Assembly (NCBI RefSeq): GCF_019711535.1
Contig: NZ_JAIGNP010000003.1
Location: 620,001 to 684,000 of the forward strand
Direction: 5' to 3'
DNA length: 64,000 bases
Source: Qipengyuania aestuarii
GTDB lineage: Bacteria; Pseudomonadota; Alphaproteobacteria; Sphingomonadales; Sphingomonadaceae
Below are positions 18,788-27,636 of this stretch, piece by piece. The translations under genes and the position numbers were made by a program. The number at the start of each line of letters is the position of its first letter. Position 1 is the stretch's first letter. The notes under the pieces were generated by a model that was given only the letters and a program-made list of their open reading frames with translations, did not search any database and was not told the origin of the DNA.

Positions 18788-19126
18788 ATGACCTATGTCG
18801 TCACCGACGCCTGCATCAAATGCAAATACACAGACTGCGTCGAGGTCTGCCCGGTCGACTGTTTCTATGAAGGCGAGAACATGCTCGTCATCAATCCGTC
18901 GGAATGCATCGATTGCGGCGTGTGCGAACCGGAATGCCCGGCAGAAGCCATCCTGCCCGACACCGAAGACAATCTGGAAAAATGGCTTGAGCTGAATACC
19001 AAGTTCAGCGCCGAATGGCCGAACATTACCGGCCAGAAAGATCCGCCTGCTGATGCCGACGAGCACAAGGGCGAAGAGGACAAGTTCGAGAAATACTTTT
19101 CGCCGGAACCTGGCGAAGGGGACTGA
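18788..19126 (+). CDS. fdxA: Ferredoxin FdxA (7Fe type)
   Basis: A 112-residue bacterial ferredoxin. The two cluster motifs are [17 protein letters not shown] and [12 protein letters not shown], the pattern of proteins that carry one 3Fe-4S and one 4Fe-4S centre. The C-terminal half is acidic, as in other FdxA proteins. It transfers single electrons; the partner is unknown. Its stop overlaps the proposed start of the YihY gene. Confidence 0.95.
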   Translation: MTYVVTDACIKCKYTDCVEVCPVDCFYEGENMLVINPSECIDCGVCEPECPAEAILPDTEDNLEKWLELNTKFSAEWPNITGQKDPPADADEHKGEEDKFEKYFSPEPGEGD

Positions 19127-19929
19127 GGCCCGTCATCGGCGCGCTTTCAGACATCAAGGCAGCCTGGTCGGCGGGAAGCAGGGACAATATCTCGCTCATC
19201 GCCGCCGGGATCGCGCATTATGCCCTGCTTGCCCTCGTTCCCGCGCTCGGTGCGCTCGTTCTGGCGTATGGCGTGTTCGCCGATCCCCAGACCGTGGCGG
19301 AGCATATTCAATTGCTTTCAGCCAATCTGCCTGCTGCGGCGGCCGAAATTATCGGTGAACAGCTACGCAATGTAAGCGAAGGCGCGAGCGGGGCGAAGGG
19401 CCTTGGCTTGATCGCATCCTTGGCGGTGGCCATTTTCGGCGCTCGCAATGCTGCGCGCGCGTTGGTGACAGGGTTGAACATCGCGTTCCATGCAGGAGAG
19501 ACGCGAGGGTTCATCGGCGGGAATCTCATTGCGCTGGCGGTCACGGCGGGGGGAATCGCCGGTCTCGTTATAACCGGAGCAATATCGGCAGCATTGGCCC
19601 TGATTGCCGGGCCACTCGGCACGCTGGCGAGTTTCTGTTTTCTGGCCGGGTCGGCCACAGTCGCGGCTGCTGTGCTCTACAGGTTCGCTCCAAACCAGCA
19701 GGCGACGCATTGGCGCGCCGCATTTTCCGGCGGGGTGATCTTCGCCTTGGGATGGATCGTGGCGACCGCCGGATTCGCGTTTTACGCGGCGAATTTCGGG
19801 AGTTACAACGCGACATATGGTTCGCTCGGCGCAGTGGTCGTGCTCATCACGTGGTTCTACGTAACCGCGTTGATGCTTCTGCTTGGTGGAGAGGTTGCCG
19901 CCCTCAAGTCCGGAGCGGACAAAGCCTAG
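19123..19929 (+). CDS. YihY/BrkB family inner-membrane protein (non-canonical start)
   Basis: About 268 residues with five to six hydrophobic helices, including [25 protein letters not shown] at the N-terminus and [27 protein letters not shown] at the C-terminus, the YihY/BrkB signature (function unclear). No ATG, GTG or TTG occurs in frame before GTG 19273, yet the first helix lies upstream of that codon. The CTG at 19123 would form a CTGA overlap with the fdxA stop. An ATC at 19135 lies 6 nt after GAGG. A sequencing error cannot be excluded. Confidence 0.85.
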   Translation: MRPVIGALSDIKAAWSAGSRDNISLIAAGIAHYALLALVPALGALVLAYGVFADPQTVAEHIQLLSANLPAAAAEIIGEQLRNVSEGASGAKGLGLIASLAVAIFGARNAARALVTGLNIAFHAGETRGFIGGNLIALAVTAGGIAGLVITGAISAALALIAGPLGTLASFCFLAGSATVAAAVLYRFAPNQQATHWRAAFSGGVIFALGWIVATAGFAFYAANFGSYNATYGSLGAVVVLITWFYVTALMLLLGGEVAALKSGADKA

Positions 19930-19974
19930 GCAGGCAAAGCTGCACAGACTCGCAATATTCGGTTTGTTATGCTA

Positions 19975-19980
19975 TATAAT
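19975..19980 (+). promoter_or_regulatory. Possible -10 element upstream of carD
   Basis: An exact TATAAT lies 166 nt before the carD start in a locally AT-rich stretch. No good -35 hexamer was found 16-18 nt upstream, so the call is weak. Confidence 0.25.
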
Positions 19981-20145
19981 GCAACAACTGCACCGGTCTG
20001 GCCCGGGCAGAAGTAAGAATTGAAAGGGCCGCTCACCCGCAACGTCGTTGGAAGACCGCCGCCGCGAACCGAATGAAGGGGCGCGGTGTGCCGCTTTTAT
20101 GGCGATGCTCCCCCTCCCCCGCGGCTCTGATGAAAGGATTGATGC

Positions 20146-20682
20146 ATGGCGAGTAAGGCAGATGCCTTCGACGTTGGCGATTACGTTGTCTATCCCAAGC
20201 ACGGTGTGGGCCGTGTCATCGAACTGCAGAGCGAGGAAATCGCGGGAATGCAGCTCGACCTTTATGTTCTCCGCTTCGAGAAGGAACGCATGACGCTGCG
20301 CGTTCCGGTCAATAAGGTCGAATCGATCGGGATGCGCAAGCTGTCCTCTGACAAGACGCTCAAGGAAGCGATGGACACGCTCAAGGGCAAGCCCAAGGTC
20401 AAGCGGACCATGTGGAGCCGCCGCGCCCAGGAATATGAAGCGAAGATCAATTCGGGCGAGATCGTCCTGATCGCTGAAGTGACGCGCGATCTTTTCCGTC
20501 CCGACGATCAGCCGGAGCAGAGCTATTCCGAACGTCAGATCTTCGAAGCTGCATCCAGCCGTCTGGCACGCGAACTTGCTGCCATGGAAAAGACCGACGA
20601 GCCGACCGCTCTCGAGAAGATCTTGGACGTGCTGCGCGAACATGCGCCGCAGTATTATAACAACGAGGAAGAGGAAGCCTGA
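20146..20682 (+). CDS. CarD family transcriptional regulator
   Basis: A 178-residue protein with the CarD/CdnL RNA-polymerase-interacting domain at residues 8-65 (DVGDYVVYPKHGVGRVIELQ) and an alpha-helical C-terminal domain. CarD binds the polymerase beta subunit and stabilises open complexes at rRNA and other promoters; it usually has many targets. A GAAAGGA ribosome site is placed 6 nt before the ATG. A strong intrinsic terminator ends the gene, so it is monocistronic. Confidence 0.95.
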   Translation: MASKADAFDVGDYVVYPKHGVGRVIELQSEEIAGMQLDLYVLRFEKERMTLRVPVNKVESIGMRKLSSDKTLKEAMDTLKGKPKVKRTMWSRRAQEYEAKINSGEIVLIAEVTRDLFRPDDQPEQSYSERQIFEAASSRLARELAAMEKTDEPTALEKILDVLREHAPQYYNNEEEEA

Positions 20683-20712
20683 TATACAGGCACTTTTCTT
20701 GAATATCTGAAG

Positions 20713-20741
20713 GGGCCGCTTCGACAGGAGCGGCCCTTTTT
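20713..20741 (+). terminator. Intrinsic terminator after carD
   Basis: A stem GGGCCGCT(TC) / (GG)AGCGGCCC around a GACA loop, followed by five T. Confidence 0.9.
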
Positions 20742-20749
20742 CATGGCGC

Positions 20750-20778
20750 TTGAATCGCTTCACTATGTGTATTATAAA
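20750..20778 (+). promoter_or_regulatory. Promoter of the DUF2807 lipoprotein gene
   Basis: TTGAAT, a 17-nt spacer and TATAAA, 42 nt before the start codon. A GATAAT just downstream is an alternative -10. Confidence 0.5.
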
Positions 20779-20819
20779 GATAATACGGTACGAATTCGTA
20801 AACGCAGGAGGAGCGGCCG

Positions 20820-21569
20820 ATGTTGAAGAAATTGATCAAGAGTGCAGGTCCGGGCGCGGCGCTGGCCGCGGGGATGATGCTATCTGGCTGCAACGTCGAC
20901 ATGGTGGTCAGTGAAGGCAACGGTGTGCCCTTGGCCGAACTCGACCGGAGCGGCGATCCACCTTCGGAAATTGTCCTGGCCGGACCCGATACGGTGATCA
21001 TCGAAAAGGGAAACGAATTCGAGATTGAACTTTCAGGCGATACGCGCGCCCGCGAAGCCCTGCGGTTTGACCTGGAGGACAACTCCCTTGCGATATCCCG
21101 CGCCAAGGATAGCGAAAAGAATATCGGCACGGCTTCAGTCCGCGTGACGGTCCCCAGCCTGCAGGCGATCGTGCTTGCCGGTTCCGGCTCGATGGAAGCG
21201 GAATCGATGGACGATGAGGCTGAGGTGACCATTGCCGGTTCGGGCACGGCGAAGGTCGATAGGCTCGCGGCAAACTCGCTTCAGCTGACCATTGCGGGCT
21301 CGGGTGACTTCGATGCCTCGGGCACGGCCACAGAAATGGAAATGACGATTGCAGGCTCGGGATCGGCCAATATGACCGGGCTCAGGGTGGACCGGGCCGA
21401 AGTCACGATCGCCGGGTCAGGGGATGCCGCCTTCGCCTCTGACGGCAATGTCGAGGCAAGCATCGTTGGCTCAGGCGATGTCACGGTAACCGGAAATGCG
21501 AGCTGCACGGCAAGCGCGATGGGTTCCGGCAAGCTTCGCTGCGGTGGACGGACTGCCGAAACCGAATAA
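20820..21569 (+). CDS. Lipoprotein with DUF2807 (head GIN) beta-repeat domain
   Basis: A 249-residue exported lipoprotein. The signal peptide ends in the lipobox LSGC with Cys24 as the acylated residue. From about residue 115 the protein consists of roughly seven repeats of about 20 residues, most containing T-I-A-G-S-G, which predict a right-handed beta-helix (DUF2807, putative adhesin or envelope-stress protein). Two Cys near the C-terminus (ASCTAS and LRCGG) could form a disulfide. The ribosome site is GGAGGAG. The function is not established. Confidence 0.88.
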   Translation: MLKKLIKSAGPGAALAAGMMLSGCNVDMVVSEGNGVPLAELDRSGDPPSEIVLAGPDTVIIEKGNEFEIELSGDTRAREALRFDLEDNSLAISRAKDSEKNIGTASVRVTVPSLQAIVLAGSGSMEAESMDDEAEVTIAGSGTAKVDRLAANSLQLTIAGSGDFDASGTATEMEMTIAGSGSANMTGLRVDRAEVTIAGSGDAAFASDGNVEASIVGSGDVTVTGNASCTASAMGSGKLRCGGRTAETE

Positions 21570-21642
21570 TTCGGACCCGCGCAGCTATTCATCGTAAAAA
21601 TATCGAGATGGGTCTAGGGCGGTGTATCGAAAGGATTGAACG

Positions 21643-21969
21643 ATGCACCGCGCTGCCCTGATTTTCCTCGCTTCTACCAGCTGTCTTCTCGCCGGATGCC
21701 TGGGCACCGTGGCCGATGTTGTCACCGCCCCCGTCAAGGTGGCGGGAAAGGCAGTCGATCTCGCAACCACCAGCCAGTCCGAAGCCGACGAAAAACGCGG
21801 GCGTGAGATCCGCCGGCGGGAAGAGCGCCTCGGCAAGCTGGAACGCGAATATGCCAAAGAGCTCGATGACTGCAATGACGGTGACCGCAGAGCCTGCGAA
21901 AAGGCGACGGCGACCTATGCGGAGATACAGCAGATCCTGCCTACGATCCCGGCAGAACCGGAACGTTAG
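21643..21969 (+). CDS. Small lipoprotein with a charged helical domain
   Basis: A 108-residue protein with a signal peptide and lipobox LAGC (Cys19). After a hydrophobic and Thr/Val-rich part, residues 48-85 are strongly charged (EKRGREIRRREERLGKLERE) and should form a coiled coil. Two Cys (DDCNDGDRRACEKA) may make a disulfide in the periplasm. It resembles DUF6726-type alphaproteobacterial lipoproteins; no function is known. Its stop overlaps that of the converging TsaC/Sua5 gene. Confidence 0.85.
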   Translation: MHRAALIFLASTSCLLAGCLGTVADVVTAPVKVAGKAVDLATTSQSEADEKRGREIRRREERLGKLEREYAKELDDCNDGDRRACEKATATYAEIQQILPTIPAEPER

Positions 21970-22901
21970 GCTGGCGTCGCGGCCCGGCGGAGGCGATCGT
22001 TGATGGCTTGCCCCACCCCGATGTGAGGAATCGGAGCCACCGCAATCCGTGGCAGATCGGATTCAGCGGCGAGATGTAGGCAAGCATAGAGCCGCGCGGC
22101 CGCTTCTTCTAGATCGCCTTCAATCGAGAGTGAGCAGTCACCCTCAACCTCTCCAAATCCAATAAAAAACTCGTCCTCCACGACGCGGATGACGTCGAGC
22201 CGCATTGGCTTTCCGGGGGCGTAGTGGCTCGCGAGCTGTCCTGGCGCTTCGATCTTGTGCCCCATCGTCGGAACGGGACCGATCCCGTCGAAGCTGATCG
22301 GCCCCGGCCGCAATTGGTCAATTGTGCCGTCTGGTCGCACGGCGATTATTGTAGATTCTACCCCCGACTTGCAGGCCCCGCCATCGATCACGGCGTCGAT
22401 GCGGCCATTGAGGGTAGCAAGGACATGAGTGGCAGACGTCGGACTGATAAAGCCGCTCCGGTTGGCAGAGGGTGCGGCCAACGGAAAACCGGACATTTCG
22501 ATTAAGGCACGGATAACCGGATGTGCGGGCATCCTTATCGCGGTTGTATCGAGGCCCGCCGTCACTGCAGACGCCAGTTTCGCATTGTTCTTCGCAGGGA
22601 GAACGAGCGTCAGCGGCCCTGGCCAGTGCTCGGCTGCTATCCCTTCGGCGGTTGGCGAAAATTCCGCGAGCTGGCGGGCCATCTCAATGGACGAGACATG
22701 GACGATCAGGGGGTTGTAGCTGGGCCTTCCCTTGGCGGCATAGATACGCCCGACAGCACCATCATCATCCGCTCTCGCCGCTAGGCCATAAACCGTTTCG
22801 GTGGGCACAGCCACCAAGCCACCGGCGGCGAGAATTTCCGCAGCACGGGCGAGGCCACTTTCTCCCGTGCCAAGCGTTTCCGTAACGTATTTGCCGCTCA
22901 T
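21966..22901 (-). CDS. L-threonylcarbamoyladenylate synthase (Sua5/TsaC)
   Basis: A 311-residue enzyme that makes threonylcarbamoyl-AMP from threonine, bicarbonate and ATP for the t6A37 modification of tRNA. The N-terminal YrdC domain contains PTETVYGLA and the KGRPSYNPLIVH motif. A C-terminal Sua5 domain (after about residue 200) marks the two-domain Sua5 form, unlike the short TsaC of E. coli. It is divergent from the acyl-CoA dehydrogenase with a 47-nt gap. Confidence 0.95.
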   Translation of the reverse strand: MSGKYVTETLGTGESGLARAAEILAAGGLVAVPTETVYGLAARADDDGAVGRIYAAKGRPSYNPLIVHVSSIEMARQLAEFSPTAEGIAAEHWPGPLTLVLPAKNNAKLASAVTAGLDTTAIRMPAHPVIRALIEMSGFPLAAPSANRSGFISPTSATHVLATLNGRIDAVIDGGACKSGVESTIIAVRPDGTIDQLRPGPISFDGIGPVPTMGHKIEAPGQLASHYAPGKPMRLDVIRVVEDEFFIGFGEVEGDCSLSIEGDLEEAAARLYACLHLAAESDLPRIAVAPIPHIGVGQAINDRLRRAATPA

Positions 22902-22948
22902 GCTCGCGCGCTATATCTGAAGCGCCTTAAAGCCAAGAGGATATCCCA

Positions 22949-24682
22949 GTGACCTATCGCCCAGCCACCAAGGACCAGTTGCTCGCAATTCGCGTTAACG
23001 CAGGCATAGAAGAGCTTGCGAAGACGGAAAAATTCGCAGCGGCCGAGCCCGATATGGTGGAGGCCATCGTGGAGGGTGTGGGCCAGTTCGCGGCTGGCGA
23101 GTTTGCTCCGCTCAACAGGGTCGGCGATCTGGAAGGCGCCAAACTGGAGAATGGCGTCGTCCGCCTGCCCGACGGATACGAAGAAGCCTACGCCCACTAT
23201 GTGGAGCAAGGGTGGAATGCCATCTCCTCGCCGGAAGAGTTTGGTGGTCAGGGACTGCCCTTTACGCTGGCCTGCAATGTGCTCGAAAATCTCGGTACCG
23301 CAAATATGGCTTTCAATTTGCTACCGATGTTGAGTGTGGGCGCCATCGAAGCACTCGAACATCATGGCTCGCAGGAACTGCAACAGAAGTATTTGCCGGA
23401 TTTGGTGAGCGGGAAATGGTCTGGCACAATGAATCTGACCGAGCCGCAAGCGGGCTCCGATGTCGGCGCGCTGCGCACGACGGCCCATTTGATCGAGGAT
23501 GGTGAGCATGCTAGCAAATACCTGATCAAGGGCCAGAAGATCTACATCACCTGGGGTGAGCATGAGCTCGCGCAGAATATCATCCATCTGGTATTGGCCC
23601 GGCTTCCCGACGCGCCGGAAGGGAGCCGCGGAATATCGCTATTCATCGTACCAAAGTTTCACGTGAAACCGGATGGTTCGCTTGGGCCACGGAACGATGT
23701 CCGCTGTGTAAGTCTCGAACACAAGCTGGGCATCAACGCCTCGCCAACCTGCGTGATGAGTTATGGCGACAATGACGACTGTATCGGCGAGCTCGTAGGC
23801 GCGGAAAATCGCGGCCTGGCGGCCATGTTCACCATGATGAACAATGCCCGCATCAATGTTGGTAATCAGGGCGTTCAGATTGGCGAGCGCGCGCTCCAGC
23901 AGGCAACAGATTACGCGCAGGAGCGCGTGCAGTCGGCCCGCGCAGGATCGGCAGAGAAATCACCTGTTTCGATCATCGAGCATCCGGACGTGCGGCGGAT
24001 GATCATCCGCATGAAGGCGCTTACAGAGGCATCGAGAGCGCTCCTCTACTACACAGCCGGTCAAGTTGATCGCGGCGTTCTGGGCGATCAGGATGCCAGA
24101 TCGCGTGGGGAAGTGCTGACGCCGCTTGTCAAGGCATGGGGAACCGACATCGGTATCGAAGTCGCCAGCCTGGGCATCCAGGTCCATGGCGGCATGGGGT
24201 TCGTCGAGGAAACGGGTGCCGCCCAACACTGGCGCGATTCGCGGATTGCGCCGATCTATGAGGGCACGAATGGTATCCAGGCCGCCGATCTGGTCACACG
24301 CAAGCTGGCGCTAAATAATGGTGAGGCGCTGACGTCTCTTATCGAGGACATCGCGCGGGAAGCAGGCGATGAGAAAGCGCTCTTCGATCTTGCGGGCGAT
24401 TGCGCCGCCATCGTCAAATGGATGCGCGAAGACGCCAGTCTCGACGACAAGCTGGCCGGTAGCGTGCCGTTCTGCACGATGCTTGCTGTGGCCACGGCGG
24501 GATGGCAGCTAATCCGCCAGCTCAAGGCTGTGGAAAGCGATGCCGATATCGCGCGAGCAAAGCGCGCGACAGTCAGGTTCTTCCTCGATCGGATTGTCCC
24601 GGAAGCATCAGGCCTCAAGGCATCGGCCACTGCCGGCGGAGATTCGCTCTACGACATCCCCACCGAGGCCTTGCTGCATTAA
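22949..24682 (+). CDS. Acyl-CoA dehydrogenase (long form with C-terminal extension)
   Basis: A 577-residue FAD enzyme that introduces a 2,3 double bond in acyl-CoA. It has the FAD/substrate motif MNLTEPQAGSDVGALRT, the central beta domain, and the catalytic Glu in IYEGTNGIQAADL. The extra C-terminal segment of about 120 residues is typical of the AidB/DmdC-like long group, so the substrate may not be a simple fatty acid. The start is GTG with AGAGGA upstream. A perfect parS palindrome lies inside the gene, encoding FHVK. Confidence 0.94.
   Translation: MTYRPATKDQLLAIRVNAGIEELAKTEKFAAAEPDMVEAIVEGVGQFAAGEFAPLNRVGDLEGAKLENGVVRLPDGYEEAYAHYVEQGWNAISSPEEFGGQGLPFTLACNVLENLGTANMAFNLLPMLSVGAIEALEHHGSQELQQKYLPDLVSGKWSGTMNLTEPQAGSDVGALRTTAHLIEDGEHASKYLIKGQKIYITWGEHELAQNIIHLVLARLPDAPEGSRGISLFIVPKFHVKPDGSLGPRNDVRCVSLEHKLGINASPTCVMSYGDNDDCIGELVGAENRGLAAMFTMMNNARINVGNQGVQIGERALQQATDYAQERVQSARAGSAEKSPVSIIEHPDVRRMIIRMKALTEASRALLYYTAGQVDRGVLGDQDARSRGEVLTPLVKAWGTDIGIEVASLGIQVHGGMGFVEETGAAQHWRDSRIAPIYEGTNGIQAADLVTRKLALNNGEALTSLIEDIAREAGDEKALFDLAGDCAAIVKWMREDASLDDKLAGSVPFCTMLAVATAGWQLIRQLKAVESDADIARAKRATVRFFLDRIVPEASGLKASATAGGDSLYDIPTEALLH
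23656..23669. promoter_or_regulatory. parS: parS site 1 (perfect palindrome, inside acyl-CoA dehydrogenase)
   Basis: GTTTCACGTGAAAC, a perfect 14-bp match to the core of the bacterial parS consensus TGTTTCACGTGAAACA. It lies in coding sequence 3 kb from parB and about 13.5 kb from the proposed origin. It is the most distant site of the cluster. Confidence 0.82.
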
Positions 24683-26130
24683 TTCTCCGTGACGATCCGG
24701 GCGTAATCGTCCTCACCGAAGGTCGCGGTCTGCCCGCGCAGCTCACGCTGCGGCGGGAGCCGTCTTCCGGTCACTCGCTCGATGGCGGGCTGTGGTGATG
24801 CGCCCGGGGAACTTACGCGCCAGATGATGCCTGCCGTGTCGTCGCTGACCAGCAGGGAGCCATCCTTGGCCCAATCGACCCAGGTGGGGCGGCCCCGGGT
24901 TTCCCCGTTCGATTTGAGGAACCCGGTCAGGACCGGGATCGGCTTGCCGAGCGGATTGCCGCGCTCATCGAAGGCCACATAGACCACATCGTAGCCCGAT
25001 GGGGGTTTGCGGTTCCACGAACCGTGGCGAGCAACGAACGCGCCGTTGGAGAATTTGTTGCCCATGGCAGCGCCTTCCGCGCTGAAGACAAATCCGAGGG
25101 CAGCGACATGCGGGCCCAGCGAATATTCGGGCCGGCGAACATAGTTGATATAGGCGGGCACGGGCGCTCTGACGCGGCGATCGTAATTGTCGCCCCAGTA
25201 GACCCAAGGCCAACCGTATTGGGCACCAACTGGAACGTTGGTCAGGTAATCAGGGACGAGGTCGGAGCCGAGCATGTCGCGCTCGTTCACGGTGGTCCAG
25301 AGCTCGCCCGACCAGGGGCTGAAGTCGAGACCGTTGGCATTGCGCAACCCGCCGGCGAACTGTCGCCGGCTGCCGGTCGCAAGGTCGACTTCCCAGATGA
25401 GCGCGCGCCCCTCTTCGGCCTCCATCCCCTTGTCACCGATGTTGGTATCGGAGCCCACGGCGACGTACAGCCGGTCACCATCCGGATGGAGCGCGAGATT
25501 GCGCATCCAGTGCCCTCCGCCGCCAGCAAGATCGATGACCTTGCGGGGCTTTGCCGTCACGCGGTCAGTCCCCAATTGATAAGGAAAAGCAAGAACTTCG
25601 TCGTGGTTTGCGACGTAAAGTGTGCCGTCATTAAAGGCGAGACCAGAAGGAGAATCGAGTCCGTCGAGGAGCGTCTTCACCGTCTCGGCATTACCGTCCC
25701 CATCCTGATCGCGGAGGAGCACTACCTCATTTGCGGAAGGCCCGTTAGCACCTGCCTTGCTCATCAATTTGTTGGTGATCCACGACAGGATGCCCTCCGA
25801 TTCCTGATTCGGCGAGCGGGTCAGCGAGACGAGGACATCCCCATTGGGAAGCGTGTAGAGCGTACGCGGATGGTCGAGACCCTCGGCGAACCGGTCGACG
25901 ACCAGCCCCTCTGCGGCGACAGGCTTTTCGCCCTCTGCCCAGCCCACCGGGTCAGCGATCTGTACGGTCGGGAAGGTTTCGGCATCGGGTTCGTCAAGGA
26001 CCGGATCGTCCCCGGTAACTTCGTCCATCGAAAGGGAAGCGGTGTCTCCGCGCGTTACGAAGAAGAAGAAGATCGCGAGGATCGCTATCAGGACGACAAG
26101 GCCAATGCCCAGCTTCTTAAGAATGCTCAT
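24679..26130 (-). CDS. PQQ-dependent sugar / sorbosone dehydrogenase family protein
   Basis: A 483-residue protein with an N-terminal membrane anchor (LGIGLVVLIAILAIFFFFV), so the catalytic part should face the periplasm. It is a six-bladed beta-propeller of the soluble glucose/sorbosone dehydrogenase type, with GLDHPRTLYTLPNGDVLVSL, GLRNANGLDFSPWSGELW and GSWNRKPPSGYDVVYV. Members oxidise aldoses with PQQ; the substrate and the PQQ supply are unknown here. ATG 26130 is chosen because it directly precedes the membrane helix. It converges on the acyl-CoA dehydrogenase gene with overlapping stops. Confidence 0.9.
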   Translation of the reverse strand: MSILKKLGIGLVVLIAILAIFFFFVTRGDTASLSMDEVTGDDPVLDEPDAETFPTVQIADPVGWAEGEKPVAAEGLVVDRFAEGLDHPRTLYTLPNGDVLVSLTRSPNQESEGILSWITNKLMSKAGANGPSANEVVLLRDQDGDGNAETVKTLLDGLDSPSGLAFNDGTLYVANHDEVLAFPYQLGTDRVTAKPRKVIDLAGGGGHWMRNLALHPDGDRLYVAVGSDTNIGDKGMEAEEGRALIWEVDLATGSRRQFAGGLRNANGLDFSPWSGELWTTVNERDMLGSDLVPDYLTNVPVGAQYGWPWVYWGDNYDRRVRAPVPAYINYVRRPEYSLGPHVAALGFVFSAEGAAMGNKFSNGAFVARHGSWNRKPPSGYDVVYVAFDERGNPLGKPIPVLTGFLKSNGETRGRPTWVDWAKDGSLLVSDDTAGIIWRVSSPGASPQPAIERVTGRRLPPQRELRGQTATFGEDDYARIVTEN

Positions 26131-26206
26131 GGCTTGAGGATAGGCGAGGCCGCGCCTGGCGGCAACGGCTCTTGAACTGGCGCCGCGACAAGTTAAGTGC
26201 CCTTCC

Positions 26207-26689
26207 ATGTTCGATTTCAAACCCGATGCCGATTGCCCCAAGGCAGAAACCTATCGCCAGCTGCAGCAGGCCGCCGCCGCGCTTACCGAGGGCGAGCCGG
26301 ACCCGGTCGCCAACATGGCCAATGTCGCCGCCCTGCTGGGTGATTTTCTGCCCGATCTGAACTGGGCCGGGTTTTATCGTGTCGTTGATGGCGAACTGGT
26401 CCTCGGCCCATTTGTGGGCCGCCCGGCCTGCATCCGCATCCCCTTCGGCAAGGGTGTGTGCGGAACGGCAGCGGCGGACGGCGAAACACAGCTGGTCGAA
26501 GACGTCCACGCCTTCCCGGGGCACATCGCCTGCGATTCAGAGACGAATTCGGAACTCGTCGTCCCGGTGAAAAGAAATGGCACCGTGATCGCCGTGATCG
26601 ATCTCGACAGCCCTTCCCTCGCGCGCTTCGACAATGAAGATCGCGAAGGAATAGAAGGGCTTGCCGAGATTATCTCGGGACGGATCTGA
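26207..26689 (+). CDS. msrC: Free methionine-(R)-sulfoxide reductase (GAF domain)
   Basis: A 160-residue GAF-fold enzyme that reduces free methionine-R-sulfoxide with thioredoxin. The three catalytic/resolving Cys are at 75, 85 and 109 (PACIRIP, GVCGTA, HIACDSE). Their spacing of 10 and 24 equals that of the E. coli enzyme. It is cytoplasmic, with no signal peptide. The gene converges on parB with only 2 nt between the stops. Confidence 0.93.
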   Translation: MFDFKPDADCPKAETYRQLQQAAAALTEGEPDPVANMANVAALLGDFLPDLNWAGFYRVVDGELVLGPFVGRPACIRIPFGKGVCGTAAADGETQLVEDVHAFPGHIACDSETNSELVVPVKRNGTVIAVIDLDSPSLARFDNEDREGIEGLAEIISGRI

Positions 26690-26691
26690 AC

Positions 26692-27636
26692 TTATATATC
26701 GCCGCCCGTAAGGCGCTGGCAGATCAGGTCCAGCTGGTCGAGCGTACGATAGCTGATCGTCACCGTGCCATTGCCCGGGGCACCTTCCGGCTTGATCCGC
26801 ACGGACAGGCCGAGGAATTCTTCGAGATGGCCCTGGACGGCGGCGATGTCCGGATCCTCGGCACCATTCCCGGTTGATCCGGGAGCCTTGGCCTGGCTTT
26901 CCCGTTTGGGCCGGTCGCCGCGAGCGAGCTTTTCGACTTCTCGGACCGAAAGATTGTCGTTCACCGCACGGTTGGCGATATCTGAAGCCTCTTCGTTCCC
27001 GATCAGCGGGCGTGCATGCCCCATCGAGAGGCGGCCATCGGCCAGCATGTCCAGAACATCTTCAGGAAGAGCCAGAAGACGTTGGAAATTGGCCACGTGG
27101 CTACGTGATTTGTCGACCAGCTTGGCGATTTCGGACTGGGTCATGCCCTCGTCATCCGCCAGCTTCTGATAGGCGCGGGCTTCTTCGAGAGGGTTTAGGT
27201 CTTCGCGCTGAAGATTCTCGATCAGGGCCAGTGCCATGATTTCGCGCTGGTCGAGATCCCGCACGATCGCGGGGATGGTGTGCAAGCGTGCACGCTGTGC
27301 GGCACGCCACCGGCGCTCGCCGGCCACAAGCTGGAACCGCCCCTGCCCCTTGGTCGTGACGATGATCGGCTGGATAACCCCGCGCTGCGCGATCGAAGCC
27401 GCAAGCTGATCGAGAGCCTCGTCGTCAAAACGCGTTCTCGGCTGACCCGGCAAGGGGCTGATGTCCGCTACCGGAATATCGGCGAGGCCCGTGGCATTGC
27501 TTGCAGCCTGATCGGCTGCGAGATCGTTACCGTCGTTACCGGTTCTTGAGGATAGCGGTTCTTCGCGCTGAATTTCACCCATCAGGGCGCCCAGCCCGCG
27601 GCCGAGTTTCTTCTTGCGGTCGACTGCGGCACTCAT
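26692..27636 (-). CDS. parB: Chromosome partitioning protein ParB
   Basis: A 314-residue CTP-dependent DNA clamp that loads at parS and spreads along DNA. The N-terminal CTPase region carries GERRWRAAQRA and ENLQREDLNPLEEARAY. The central helix-turn-helix is MTQSEIAKLVDKSRSHVANF, and a C-terminal dimer domain follows. The ATG at 27636 overlaps the parA stop by 4 nt. At least five candidate parS targets lie within 5 kb on both sides. Confidence 0.97.
   Translation of the reverse strand: MSAAVDRKKKLGRGLGALMGEIQREEPLSSRTGNDGNDLAADQAASNATGLADIPVADISPLPGQPRTRFDDEALDQLAASIAQRGVIQPIIVTTKGQGRFQLVAGERRWRAAQRARLHTIPAIVRDLDQREIMALALIENLQREDLNPLEEARAYQKLADDEGMTQSEIAKLVDKSRSHVANFQRLLALPEDVLDMLADGRLSMGHARPLIGNEEASDIANRAVNDNLSVREVEKLARGDRPKRESQAKAPGSTGNGAEDPDIAAVQGHLEEFLGLSVRIKPEGAPGNGTVTISYRTLDQLDLICQRLTGGDI

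Noticed and set aside
19930..20145. Search for a tRNA or small RNA upstream of carD
   Set aside because: No cloverleaf, anticodon or terminator-hairpin pattern was found in this 216-base gap, only a lone TATAAT.
25024..26175. A 383-codon plus-strand frame
   Set aside because: It is antisense to the sorbosone dehydrogenase, whose beta-propeller motifs and membrane anchor are clear.
27091..27110. CACGTG in parB (GGCCACGTGGCT)
   Set aside because: The palindrome lacks the flanking TTT/AAA of parS and is explained by coding sequence.
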